Shown: positions 55,901 through 63,579, numbered from the stretch's first letter. The stretch: DNA of 64,000 bases from Haloplanus litoreus (GCF_042677945.1 NZ_JBHUDN010000020.1), one strand, 5' to 3'. The notes: generated by a model not told the origin, from the letters alone. A program made the numbers and translations.

Positions 55901-56739
55901 CAGACGAGTCAGAGATGAGCTCCCTGTTCGGGCAGGCCACCGAAACGGACGAGGACCCAGCTGGTGACCAAGCAGCGCAGCCGGAGAACGGGGCAACGCC
56001 CGTCCAGGAAAGCAGCGTACCCGTCCCCGATGACGAACTCCGACAACGCGGGCTCAGCCGTGACGACGTCCGGTTCCTGAATCGGGTCCTCGACGTGATG
56101 AACAGAGAGGACGACGAGTACACGCTACTGGACAGGATGAGCCAGCTTCGGGACGAATACGACGACCTCCATATAGAGCGGCTCACAGAGCAGGATCTCC
56201 TGGAAGCGGACTCCGCTGCCGGGCGCAAGTACTACACCGTCCTCCCCGACGGTCGAGACCTCCTGGGGAGAGAATTGAAGGCGGGACCAGGAGCGGGCGA
56301 TCTCGGCGAGAAAACGCCACACAAGGTTGGCGTCCGACTCCTCGAACTGTGGGTCCACCAGCAGGACGACGTCGTTCGTGTGGAGCCGTACTACGAAAGC
56401 GACGACGGCACGGTACTGGACGTGGCCGGCTTCGACGGAGACGGCGATCTCGTCTGGGCCGGCGAAGCAGAGCTCGCGAGTAACAACCGGCACGCCCCGG
56501 TCGAGGATTACGACAAACTCAGCGCGGTGGACGCCGACGCAATCTGGGCCTTCAACAATCGCGAGACGGCGCTCGACGTCCTGGATAGCCTTGCCGACGC
56601 CGATCGGATCGGAGAGCGGGTCAGCGGGCGGGCGGCACGGTCGTTCGCGACCATCAGAGACGCCGTCGACGAGTTCGATGCTACGGGCCTGACCACCGTT
56701 CGGGGCTTCAAAAATCTCGACCAAGAACTCAACCAATGA
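52915..56739 (+). CDS. VirD4/TraG-like coupling ATPase with extra C-terminal domains
   Basis: Encodes 1274 residues. The central motor has Walker A STGGGKSK (~507-514), ADPKGDG-like VLVDPKGDGMCE and Walker B LIIEEAAPV (~780), as in VirD4/TraG coupling proteins. N-terminal ~450 residues are largely soluble. After a long acidic linker (~930-1040), a winged-helix-like part (ELRQRGLSRDDVRFLNRVLD, LTEQDLLEADSAAGRKYYTV) precedes a C-terminal domain with VAGFDGDGDLVWAGEAEL (~1175-1192) that resembles a PD-(D/E)XK core. Overlaps the VirB4-like gene by eight bases and the primase gene by four. Confidence 0.82.
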   Translation: MAEYLRVTPTSERLDPESISRVLDSLHKLTTPGSSGLGAKLNPLHSETPPRFEFLAISDGPDDPVEFFYGADAHLDTLEKRLRSIYPATFDIERVDVDVSARLIQPVEFTPQEFAEHYEAGRLQYEFGPAEQYDIVDEESRDSESAEADPVVDGGTAATRVPDHHVTVGDSALELAPPDALPDDEEEQRAIEKPTMTPAGTILARPAQNAVSPLGVRWCGAASRKQDWMTSLTPFTTEETSGDLSSVDEPGAALASLIDHLMEARAPTAFQVVFQRRASWQSDAEVRKEDLVDGRDTFFQEVVGSLLEVEEQRSDQDDRQLSEAVEKRIEYIDAKNAKRSFTVNTRAVGVPTDDTRDDLDGRMDSLLPVFDPLDGPFYEVEGQRLRDSGFREKTKEKKARAALQRLLNRELTTGRGKTRPELVLSGTELANFVLVPSSEQLTVEGTRGTRAEQQSRNPLPWPNPDLIQQFQDGMAIGYALDENGEPRPDPIRIPPDLLPTHYGRFASTGGGKSKAIINDALSLRETTGGPVVLVDPKGDGMCENYLRCHYERFGGLDDVYHFRVPGTIPAFSFFDIRPALEAGRNREDAIQDKVDHFHDILRMIMGREQYGQAFVANEILSYLIKALFDEEYGSDVFGLDDLFAAALRMQRDQTIPPVSADNQNIEESLTRHFAKDNHQFQVSMDAVGNRLDKLKEDAHLRRIFSHVPEQNDAGEYVDNRFDFREFLDEDATIIFDLGDLRPEAQRAITLLLLSNLWDAVQVRRRDGQTDYEKLTNLIIEEAAPVASTKLVSEQLLPQGRSFGLSMGLVMQFPEQVRNRNERAYDEVLNNIKTKLIGNISIERDLAESLAHEDLSPTELRNRINTLPSGEWIAQLPSPSFGETGPPPFSLKPLPIAAGHPESDQPLTEPQEDHFESVSRPRMVKRTQAQYGLTEPTESSTAPEETGWGSSGAETTGSATDGDSGTDPTQSAFISKSTTEDASTSTTPTETDSDPDADESEMSSLFGQATETDEDPAGDQAAQPENGATPVQESSVPVPDDELRQRGLSRDDVRFLNRVLDVMNREDDEYTLLDRMSQLRDEYDDLHIERLTEQDLLEADSAAGRKYYTVLPDGRDLLGRELKAGPGAGDLGEKTPHKVGVRLLELWVHQQDDVVRVEPYYESDDGTVLDVAGFDGDGDLVWAGEAELASNNRHAPVEDYDKLSAVDADAIWAFNNRETALDVLDSLADADRIGERVSGRAARSFATIRDAVDEFDATGLTTVRGFKNLDQELNQ

Positions 56740-57620
56740 CCTGGCGACAGGCGACCCGCGAGGAGATTTACGCCTACTACGCCGAGGAGTTCCCCCGCTA
56801 TCTGGACGACCTGCCGGAATTCATCACGGCGACCGGTCCGAAACAGTACGCCATCGCCTTCCGAGAGTCCCACCCGGTTCGCAAAGACGAGGTGCCGGCC
56901 AAGGACTTCATCCGGCGGGATACGTGGCAGACAGATACGTCGGGGGACCGAACGACGCCCGAGTTCGACGACTTCGAGGACGTCGTTGAGTTCATTCGGC
57001 ATCCAGCTCGCAACGACCCGCTGGGGCGGAGCGAGTTCGCGCTTACAGATCCGGAGGTGCTGGAGCAACCGGACCCACGGCCCGACGCCGTCTACTACGC
57101 GCTGGATCACTGGGAACGACCCTGGGTCCTCCTGGTCGACATCGACGCGAAAGAGATCGCCCGAGACCGAGCGGACGAGATGGTGTCGGCGGACGTCGAC
57201 AGTCGGGACGACGATGCGCTCCTCGACGCTGCGGGTATCCTCGACGCCGCTCCCGAGGGGTATCCGTACGCCTTCGAAGACGTCGACCGCGCCATCGAGT
57301 ACGGGTTCGAGGTGCGCGACATCTTTGAGGACGATTTCGACGCCGAGGAGACGATGGTCGTCTACAGCGGGCAGGGGGTCCACGTCTACCTGCTGGATAC
57401 CGACCTGGCGCACCGGTACGACGAGCAGAGTCGCGAGGTGTTGAACGACCTCCTCCTCGAGACGTACGACATCCCGATCGACCCCGTCGTGACGGCCGAC
57501 CGCCGGCGTGTCGCTCGTCTGCCCTACTCGCTGCACGCCGACGTCTGTAGCATCGTCCAACCTATCGAGAGTCCGGCGTTCGACGTTCGGTCGGCGACAC
57601 CGGAGGTGATCGACGAATGA
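56736..57620 (+). CDS. PriS-like primase catalytic subunit (conjugal)
   Basis: Encodes 294 residues. Motifs of the archaeo-eukaryotic primase small subunit are present: VDIDAK with the metal-binding D135 and D137, the nucleotide-binding SGQGVHVY (211-218), and RLPYSLHAD near the C-terminus. It is somewhat shorter than chromosomal PriS and lacks an obvious zinc knuckle. It would make primers on single-stranded DNA entering the recipient. ATGA overlap with the coupling protein gene upstream and with the PriL-like gene downstream ties it to the transfer operon. Confidence 0.84.
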   Translation: MTWRQATREEIYAYYAEEFPRYLDDLPEFITATGPKQYAIAFRESHPVRKDEVPAKDFIRRDTWQTDTSGDRTTPEFDDFEDVVEFIRHPARNDPLGRSEFALTDPEVLEQPDPRPDAVYYALDHWERPWVLLVDIDAKEIARDRADEMVSADVDSRDDDALLDAAGILDAAPEGYPYAFEDVDRAIEYGFEVRDIFEDDFDAEETMVVYSGQGVHVYLLDTDLAHRYDEQSREVLNDLLLETYDIPIDPVVTADRRRVARLPYSLHADVCSIVQPIESPAFDVRSATPEVIDE

Positions 57621-59140
57621 GTCCGAGTACGCCCACCGACGACGAGGACATGGCGTATCGAGTTGCGGCACTCCCGCTGGAGTACGGTGAGACCCGCATC
57701 AACCAGCTGTTTACACGTGGCTACAACCGATACGTCGTCGACGGCGAGGACAAGCCGGAGGACCTCGTGAACGATGTCGAGCGGTTCGGGACGGCGGCGT
57801 TCAAAGAGCAGGTTCGTGCCGACGCCGCTGATGAGCCGTTCGTCGACGAGCCGGGGACGCTTGCCGTGCTCGCGACGTTGAGTGCGATCTGTGTGAAAGA
57901 GCACCCGAAGTTTGAGCACGCGTCGCCCCGGAACATCCAGGTGCTCTACGACATCCGAGAGCTGTACGTCAACAATCTCGCCTCCCTCATCCGCTCCCAC
58001 GGAGATGGGTCGCTCCAGCAGGACATCGCCGACGTACTGTACAGCAAGGAGCCAGGTGAGGATGGCCCGCATCCGGGTCGGGTCTGTACAGGCATCACGG
58101 AGATGCCGGAGTTCGGGGAGGGCCTGTACCTCGAAATCCCGATGGCGGCGGCGTCACGCAACTGCCTTGTTCGGGAGGACGAAGCGGCGACGGGGAGTGA
58201 CGACGATGGAGAGATACTGACACGAGTTAAGGACAACAACCTGTACGTCCCAGTAGGTGATTTCGACAGTAAGTACCGGGACTATGCTGAGCGGGCGTTC
58301 AAGAAGCTCCTGCGGGTGCAAGAAGACGGGCTCTCCGATGACCAGCTGACGTGGCTGACCACGAACGAGTCTGCGATTACGGAGCGGATCGATCGCTTCC
58401 TTGAGACCGGCCATCACGAGCGAATCTGGCGGAACTGGGACCGTGGGGAACGGACGATTCGCGTCCTCCGGCGGGCCCTGAGTGACGCGCCCGACGACGT
58501 GGCGCAAAAGGGTGAGTTCCACACGGCGAAAGAGCTCTATCGAGCTGTTACGGCGTACGATGCCGAGGACGACTGGGAATCCTCTGTAACGGACTGGATC
58601 TCGAGTCCGAGCAGTCTCGCGAAGACGCTGGCTGACCACGAGTCTCACTCGGCAGTCACGATCGACCGCGACGGACGCGTCAATACGTACCGAATCGGGC
58701 GAGCTGGAACCGGCGTCGAACAGATCGAGGTGCGAGAGATCGAAGACCTCTTCGAACTCCCCTGTATGGCGAATATGGAGGAACGGCTCCACGAGAAGAA
58801 GCCGGTGCGGAAGGACCTCTACAACTTCGCGCGGATGGTGATGTGGCTGCCGCAGTACCAAGACAGCAGCCTCGACGAAATCGTCACGGATCTCAAGGAC
58901 GTCTTCTCTCGGTGGCCGTGGTACGACGAGCAGGAAACCGAGTACCAGGTCCGTTACGAGTTCTCGAACACGATCGACGGCGACACCCCGTTGCCGATGA
59001 ACTGCGATAACGACGATCTACAGCGCTACTGTATCGGCCAAGACCAATGTCCCTACTCTATCTGGGGCAGCCTCCCGTTCCCGGATGAGATGTACGAGCA
59101 GGTCGAGGAGGAATCCGCCGGTCCTGCTGAGCAATTCTGA
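57617..59140 (+). CDS. PriL-like primase regulatory subunit
   Basis: Encodes 507 residues. The N-terminal helical part and a C-terminal region with four cysteines (ELPCMANMEERL, then MNCDNDDLQRYC and QDQCPYS) match the 4Fe-4S cluster of primase large subunits. Together with the overlapping PriS-like gene it would form a complete archaeal primase. Longer than typical PriL, with a large helical middle. Last gene of the operon starting near 45.2 kb, followed by a T-rich gap and a convergent gene. Confidence 0.8.
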   Translation: MSPSTPTDDEDMAYRVAALPLEYGETRINQLFTRGYNRYVVDGEDKPEDLVNDVERFGTAAFKEQVRADAADEPFVDEPGTLAVLATLSAICVKEHPKFEHASPRNIQVLYDIRELYVNNLASLIRSHGDGSLQQDIADVLYSKEPGEDGPHPGRVCTGITEMPEFGEGLYLEIPMAAASRNCLVREDEAATGSDDDGEILTRVKDNNLYVPVGDFDSKYRDYAERAFKKLLRVQEDGLSDDQLTWLTTNESAITERIDRFLETGHHERIWRNWDRGERTIRVLRRALSDAPDDVAQKGEFHTAKELYRAVTAYDAEDDWESSVTDWISSPSSLAKTLADHESHSAVTIDRDGRVNTYRIGRAGTGVEQIEVREIEDLFELPCMANMEERLHEKKPVRKDLYNFARMVMWLPQYQDSSLDEIVTDLKDVFSRWPWYDEQETEYQVRYEFSNTIDGDTPLPMNCDNDDLQRYCIGQDQCPYSIWGSLPFPDEMYEQVEEESAGPAEQF

Positions 59141-59143
59141 GTG

Positions 59144-59163
59144 ACCGATTTTCCTCAGTTTTC
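59144..59163 (+). terminator. T-rich tract after the primase operon
   Basis: Two runs of four Ts separated by a few bases lie just after the PriL-like stop in a 70-bp convergent gap. No hairpin is visible. Confidence 0.3.
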
Positions 59164-59210
59164 GAGGAGAGTTGAAGAAGTTTCGTTGCCCTTCCACCAT
59201 CTACAAAATT

Positions 59211-59888
59211 TCAATCACTGCTAGCAGCGCTAACACCCACAGGTTCCGAGATCCGTAGTAATCCCGAGACACCGAGTACATCCTCGATGATTTCATACAC
59301 GACTTCGATATGCTCTCTGTTGGTAAGGTGCGAATCCACAGCAACAAGTGTCGATACCGAATGCTGGCGAGAGATCTCGACTGCATCGACGAGAATCTCA
59401 CAATCGTGGCCAATATCGAGATCACTTCTGAACCGGCGTAACAATTGATCGTTGCTCTGCTGCGGGAAACACCGGTCAATCAATTCATCCGGAAGCTGCA
59501 CCTGATACAGTTCTATATCCTGAAGACAGCGACGTAGCGTCGACAGCTGCTCTCGCTTATCCATATCGTACCAGCTCATCTGGATATCGTCCCGAAAGTG
59601 ACTCCGGTCGTTCGGACTGACGTGGATATCCCGAGCACGCGGCTCGTAGTCGAAAATCTCGTTGTCAGTATCGCGGAGGTAGGCAATTACGTCATCGTAG
59701 AGGTTGTACCGGCGTTCACAGAGCGCATCGAACTCGTCGTTGGCCTTTCCACCGATCACGATATAGAACGACTCACCATCAATGAGTCGCTGACAGCCGC
59801 GGTCCTCCTCGAGGTCGCCCGGAAGCTGTGAATAGACGTAATTCACCATCACCGATGTATCCAAGTTGAGTCGGGCGGCTTCGCTCAT
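59211..59888 (-). CDS. PIN-like domain protein
   Basis: Encodes 225 residues. The start LNLDTSVMVNYV has the first PIN Asp, an acidic residue follows in ANDEFDALCERR, and the end has a cluster of acidic residues (HDCEILVDAVEI, LVAVDSHLTN). Such metal-binding acids support an RNase PIN fold as in VapC toxins, although the protein is longer than VapC (~130). It starts in an ATGA overlap with the gene upstream on the same strand, so the two could be a toxin-antitoxin or nuclease-sensor pair. Assignment is by motif only. Confidence 0.6.
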   Translation of the reverse strand: MSEAARLNLDTSVMVNYVYSQLPGDLEEDRGCQRLIDGESFYIVIGGKANDEFDALCERRYNLYDDVIAYLRDTDNEIFDYEPRARDIHVSPNDRSHFRDDIQMSWYDMDKREQLSTLRRCLQDIELYQVQLPDELIDRCFPQQSNDQLLRRFRSDLDIGHDCEILVDAVEISRQHSVSTLVAVDSHLTNREHIEVVYEIIEDVLGVSGLLRISEPVGVSAASSD

Positions 59889-60907
59889 TCAGTACCCTCC
59901 AGAACCTCTCTTGCCATCTCGTGCAGATGCGCCATCTGTTCTTCGTCAACTCTCTGGGAGTGATGGCCAGCGCGCGGGTACAAATCCGCATCAGCACATC
60001 GCTCACTCAGCCGATTCCGTCGCGATAGAAGGTCTTCGTGGAAGCTCGTAAACCGGTCTGCGTGCTCCTCGATCAAGTGGTGTCGATTCGGACCCTCCGC
60101 AGTTTGCGTAGAAATGTACAATGCCGGGTACCGCCAGACATCATAGTAAAAGTACGGCGCGAGATCCTGTAACACAGTTTCTTGCTCGTTCGATATTGAC
60201 TCGAGAGTCGTGAGTTGCGCAAACACCTGCTCAATAATATCTGTTCCACGAGTGACTAAGTCCACTATCTCGGACAGCTCGTCGATTTCCGCAAGCTCGA
60301 GATGGAGGTCAGAAATGAGCAATCGGAACTCTTCCTCGTCCGATTCAGACAGCAACCCCTCTTGTGAGCCTCCGCCGAAATCCGACAGCGAATGGTTCGT
60401 TGTTTCCTGTTCAATCGTCTCATCTAGGGTTTCGAGGTGCTCCCGAATATCCGTCGACGTGAGATACAGATCGGTGTACTCGTCGGGAGCGCATTCCTGG
60501 TAGAAGTCGCGGAGGAAGTCGAATTTCCCGGTATACCAAACTTTCCGCAGGTCATAATCGTCGAAGAAAACCTCGGACCCGAAGTAGTCCCGATACTGTT
60601 GCACTTCCTCAGTTTCACCGTGATCGCGTCGAATCCCACCCGTGTTGGTGGTCATCCGTCCCGGGGCATTGTCGGGCTCGCCGGCAACCTTCGTGTATGC
60701 ACCGGCAAGGTACCAGCTATAGGTGACCGGGAGGTCGAACTCTTTAATTGCGAAGTAGCACAGCTTCTCTTGCTCCGTACGCGTGATGTTTCGACCAGGG
60801 TCGTCGAACACGTCCTCTACCGCAAGTTCAATACCGCGTAGAAGCGCGTCTGCATAGGGTTCCTCCTCACTATATGGGTCGTTTGAGCCCGGCGTGGGAG
60901 GAGTCAT
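59885..60907 (-). CDS. unknown protein paired with the PIN gene
   Basis: Encodes 340 residues, acidic and mostly helical, with no membrane segment. The N-terminal pattern (RTEQEKLCYFAIKEFDLPVTYSWYLAGAYTKV) is faintly like Panacea-type antitoxins (KLLYFA...), which neutralise varied toxins, but the remaining sequence does not match what I know of that family. It precedes the PIN-domain gene with a four-base overlap. I cannot assign a function; an antitoxin or sensor role is a guess. Confidence 0.65.
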   Translation of the reverse strand: MTPPTPGSNDPYSEEEPYADALLRGIELAVEDVFDDPGRNITRTEQEKLCYFAIKEFDLPVTYSWYLAGAYTKVAGEPDNAPGRMTTNTGGIRRDHGETEEVQQYRDYFGSEVFFDDYDLRKVWYTGKFDFLRDFYQECAPDEYTDLYLTSTDIREHLETLDETIEQETTNHSLSDFGGGSQEGLLSESDEEEFRLLISDLHLELAEIDELSEIVDLVTRGTDIIEQVFAQLTTLESISNEQETVLQDLAPYFYYDVWRYPALYISTQTAEGPNRHHLIEEHADRFTSFHEDLLSRRNRLSERCADADLYPRAGHHSQRVDEEQMAHLHEMAREVLEGTE

Positions 60908-61662
60908 GATTAGAGTGTTCCCGCTATGGTGCGGATAGGTTTTGTGATACTACTTCGGAAGTTCGATACCTGCTGGTGAGAGCTGTTGTTAGTATACTAT
61001 TCAACAGGGATAGTCAAAGATGGTGGCCTCGGACTGAAAGTGAAGTTCGACAAGCATCTTCAGTCTCTACAGATTTGAGCGGCCCCAATCATGATTTTCG
61101 TCGGGGACCGATTCTTCTCCCTATTCATCATGGCTGTTGGAACATATCAGATGAAGGAGGATTAAACAGAGCCAGATCTATCTGAATCCTCGTCGAACTA
61201 TTTCAGAGGTTAATACGACCAAAATCGAGGGTATCGGGTTTCCAATGATTCGAAGTGACGAGATGGAGGAACTCGAGGGACGCAGAATAGGTGAATCAGC
61301 GACCCAAAGGAATCCAGATACGACCGAAATCACGTTCCTTGCCCCGCCGTCGAGCAATTTCTGAAATCACAGCATTATCTCGGGACTCGTCGAGGTACTT
61401 TCTACGCTCTCAAATCGGCCCGACGAGGTTCTACTGCAATTTAAGTCCGCTATTTCGGCTTGCATATCGCGGTTTTCGTCCAAAGAAAGAGGCGATATGC
61501 AATGTGCGAAGGCCGCCGGCTCTCTCAGGCCGAGGGGCCGTCACAGGGGTAGCGGAACTACGGAAGTATCAGAATTAACGCATAGGTTGACGGGGGGCGT
61601 TTCGGTGGTGTCTGTCGTCCCCGCGAGGGGTGGCGGGGCGCATCACGTGCCCCCGATAGACG
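60908..61662. other. 755-bp region without a convincing gene
   Basis: No ORF here has family features. Candidates of 60-95 codons (61291-61578 and others) look random. The base composition shifts from AT-rich on the left to GC-rich after about 61.5 kb, suggesting a junction between segments. It contains the inverted repeat at 61460-61502. The promoter for the PIN-pair operon should lie just inside the left end. Confidence 0.5.
61460..61502. repeat. inverted repeat TTGCATATCGC/GCGATATGCAA
   Basis: Perfect 11-bp arms (61460-61470 and 61492-61502) with a 21-base spacer. The arm core GCGATATGC also occurs at 41572-41580 near the integrase. Possible operator or recombination-related site. Confidence 0.5.
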
Positions 61663-62103
61663 ATGGCTTCGGAACAACGCAGGAAGACACGAGCAGCGGA
61701 TCACGCAGGAACTACCCCCGACGATGAGGCGCCGTGGGCGGACCTCGAGATGGCGGTTCCGACCGACCGGGATCACGCGTCGGTCGTCGCCCTTTTGGAG
61801 TGTGCCCTCGTCGAACTCACGCACGAGACCGTGGGCGCCGTCTTCATCTCCCGGCAGGTCGGGCGGTCGACGCGGACGCAGTACGTCGCCGCCGACGACG
61901 TCGGCGAGCAGTTCCAGAAACGGCACTTCGACGACCGGCTGGGCTGGCACGAGACCACCGTCCCTCGACGAACCGTTCGCGACGAGCTCATCACTCAGCT
62001 CACGCAGTCGTCCTCGACGTCGGCGGAGCGATTAGGTGAAGGAGCAACCAGCGAGCCAGACACCTTCGTCGTGAAGCCAGTTCGAGAGCTCCAGACACCG
62101 TAG
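61663..62103 (+). CDS. haloarchaeal protein of unknown function
   Basis: Encodes 146 residues. The middle (DHASVVALLECALVELTHETVGAVFISRQVGRSTRTQYVAADDVGEQFQ) appears to be one small alpha-beta domain; ends are disordered and charged. The high GC and acidic composition match the neighbouring genes to the right. A 10-bp inverted repeat begins nine bases after its stop. No family or function is recognised. Confidence 0.55.
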   Translation: MASEQRRKTRAADHAGTTPDDEAPWADLEMAVPTDRDHASVVALLECALVELTHETVGAVFISRQVGRSTRTQYVAADDVGEQFQKRHFDDRLGWHETTVPRRTVRDELITQLTQSSSTSAERLGEGATSEPDTFVVKPVRELQTP

Positions 62104-62112
62104 CGGCTAGAC

Positions 62113-62154
62113 TTAACCAACATTCCGAACCGATACCGACACAGTGTTGGTTAA
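62113..62154. repeat. inverted repeat TTAACCAACA/TGTTGGTTAA
   Basis: Perfect 10-bp arms at 62113-62122 and 62145-62154 with a 22-base spacer. The arms and geometry match the element at 45029-45071. Both are just after a stop codon and before a gene start region. Confidence 0.65.
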
Positions 62155-62253
62155 CTCTGGGGCTGGATCCACTCCCTCGCCCCCACCCACCGCCCTGTCC
62201 CTCGAGTGAGTGTATCCTGGCGGCCGGCCCGCACGAACGGCCGTCGCGACGGG

Positions 62254-62260
62254 TTTTATC
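62254..62260 (+). promoter_or_regulatory. TATA box of the BglII-like nuclease gene
   Basis: TTTTATC centred about 29 bases before the ATG at 62286, fitting a leaderless transcript. It lies about 100 bases after the inverted repeat at 62113. Confidence 0.4.
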
Positions 62261-62285
62261 GGCGCACTGTTCGTCGAGTGCGAGT

Positions 62286-62831
62286 ATGGTCGTCGTCGAG
62301 GAGGTCACCAAACTGAGCGAGCGCCGCACCCAAACCTCGTCCGAGGCGTTTCCGGACGATGGGCTGGCGTCGATTCGGTCGGCCGTCGAGGCCGTCCCAG
62401 CAAGCGTCTTCGACGGGGCGACGAAACACACGGAGGTCGGCGGCTTCGATGCCGCGATCGCCGACAAGCTCTCGCAGTACGAGTACGAAGGGGACGCCGC
62501 CGGCGGCTACAACCCGAACTGCAAGCTCTGGTCGCATCAGGGGTTTAACTACAGCGTCGATCTCTACGACGCCGACGCGCGCATCGCCATCGAGGTCGAG
62601 AAGAGCGAGCGGAAGAACGTCAGCGACGACCTCCTCAAGTTCCAGAAGGGGTACCGCACCCAGAAGGACGGCCGGCCAAAGATCGAGTTCGGCTCTCTGG
62701 TGGTGCCAGTAAACTACCTGGGCCGGCATAACCTCTACCAGCACAGTCTGACCAAGCTCGACTTCATGAAGGGCGTCCTGTTCATCGACGACGTCGCCGT
62801 CATCGGCTATCGCGATCCCCGACCGGACTAG
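62286..62831 (+). CDS. BglII-like PD-(D/E)XK nuclease-fold protein
   Basis: Encodes 181 residues. The segment SVDLYDADARIAIEVEKSERK has the acid then E-x-E-K arrangement seen in BamHI/BglII-type restriction enzymes, and the last part (GSLVVPVNYLGRHNLYQHSL) fits the same fold. It may be a restriction enzyme or a homing-type nuclease. No adjacent methyltransferase is present in the next genes, so if it is a restriction enzyme it lacks its own modification partner here. Alternatively it is a DNA repair or regulatory relative. Confidence 0.68.
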   Translation: MVVVEEVTKLSERRTQTSSEAFPDDGLASIRSAVEAVPASVFDGATKHTEVGGFDAAIADKLSQYEYEGDAAGGYNPNCKLWSHQGFNYSVDLYDADARIAIEVEKSERKNVSDDLLKFQKGYRTQKDGRPKIEFGSLVVPVNYLGRHNLYQHSLTKLDFMKGVLFIDDVAVIGYRDPRPD

Positions 62832-62905
62832 ACGCTGTCTCTCCTGACTGTTTGTCGGCGCCGGAAGGCGTGCAGCGCGCGACAGTGTGCGCTGCGTGAC
62901 GCACC

Positions 62906-63196
62906 ATGCCTGGTCCCGATCCGCACGACGACACGAGTGCCGACTACGAACGGTTCGAGAAGGAACAGCTCGCCCAGGACCGCGACGCCGCCGGCGTCGA
63001 CACGGCGGACGTCGACGACACGACGGCCCAACGCCTGGTCAGCGACCTCGTCGACGCGGACGACGTCACTCTGGTTCCCGAGGACCAAGTTCTGGTTCAC
63101 AAGCCGAGCGGTACGGCGTTCGACTCGACAACGCAGTTGGCCGTCTTCCACCGTGGCTGGACGGCCGGCCGTGACGCCGACGGGGAGGGCGAGTGA
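62906..63196 (+). CDS. small acidic protein, unknown function
   Basis: Encodes 96 residues, acidic, with a disordered start and a more ordered C-terminal half (TLVPEDQVLVHKPSGTAFDS ... LAVFHRGW). No family is recognised. It is upstream of a zinc-finger gene with a one-base overlap (TGATG), so both are translated together. A 7-bp inverted repeat (GCAGCGC/GCGCTGC) at 62872-62895 lies just before its ATG and may be regulatory. Confidence 0.6.
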   Translation: MPGPDPHDDTSADYERFEKEQLAQDRDAAGVDTADVDDTTAQRLVSDLVDADDVTLVPEDQVLVHKPSGTAFDSTTQLAVFHRGWTAGRDADGEGE

Positions 63197-63531
63197 TGCA
63201 GCAGACCCTCGTCGGCTGCGCTTTTTGCGACGCGCCGCCCGGTACGGAGACTGGCGAGGCCCACACCTGGGGGCAAGACGAGCGGGTCACCCACCCGATC
63301 TGCGTGGACTGCGCGATTCAGACGGAGCCGGATCCCGACGAGTGCGATCACGTCGTCTGTGACGGCTGTGGACTGGTCGTCGACACACTTGCGGCACTCA
63401 CCCGGTTCCGGGTCGAACTGGGGCACCTGGAAGGCCCGTTGCAGCTGTGCGCCCGCTGTAGTCCGGGCGGACTCGCGACGTACTGGACGCGCGACCTCGA
63501 GGAGCATCTGGTCGCGACGCCGGCGGAGTGA
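63196..63531 (+). CDS. zinc-finger protein with four CxxC pairs
   Basis: Encodes 111 residues. Cysteine pairs CAFC, CVDC, CDGC and CARC are spread through the chain, so it may bind two zinc ions in treble-clef or ribbon folds. This kind of small protein is common in haloarchaea and may bind nucleic acid or proteins. The ATG overlaps the preceding stop by one base. Confidence 0.65.
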   Translation: MQQTLVGCAFCDAPPGTETGEAHTWGQDERVTHPICVDCAIQTEPDPDECDHVVCDGCGLVVDTLAALTRFRVELGHLEGPLQLCARCSPGGLATYWTRDLEEHLVATPAE

Positions 63532-63542
63532 CCCAAACACTC

Positions 63543-63569
63543 TTTACTGTTTCGCTGTAAACTGTAATC
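63543..63569 (+). promoter_or_regulatory. repeated TTTAC/GTAA motifs in front of the HTH gene
   Basis: TTTAC-N9-GTAAA (63543-63561) and a direct repeat of CTGTAA (63555 and 63562) cover the -37 to -11 region relative to the GTG at 63580. A regulator bound here would block the promoter; autoregulation by the gene product is a guess. Confidence 0.4.
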
Positions 63570-63579
63570 AAGAACACCC

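Noticed and set aside
61291..61578. 95-codon ORF in the 61 kb gap
   Set aside because: Random-looking composition, basic residues unlike a haloarchaeal protein, no start context.
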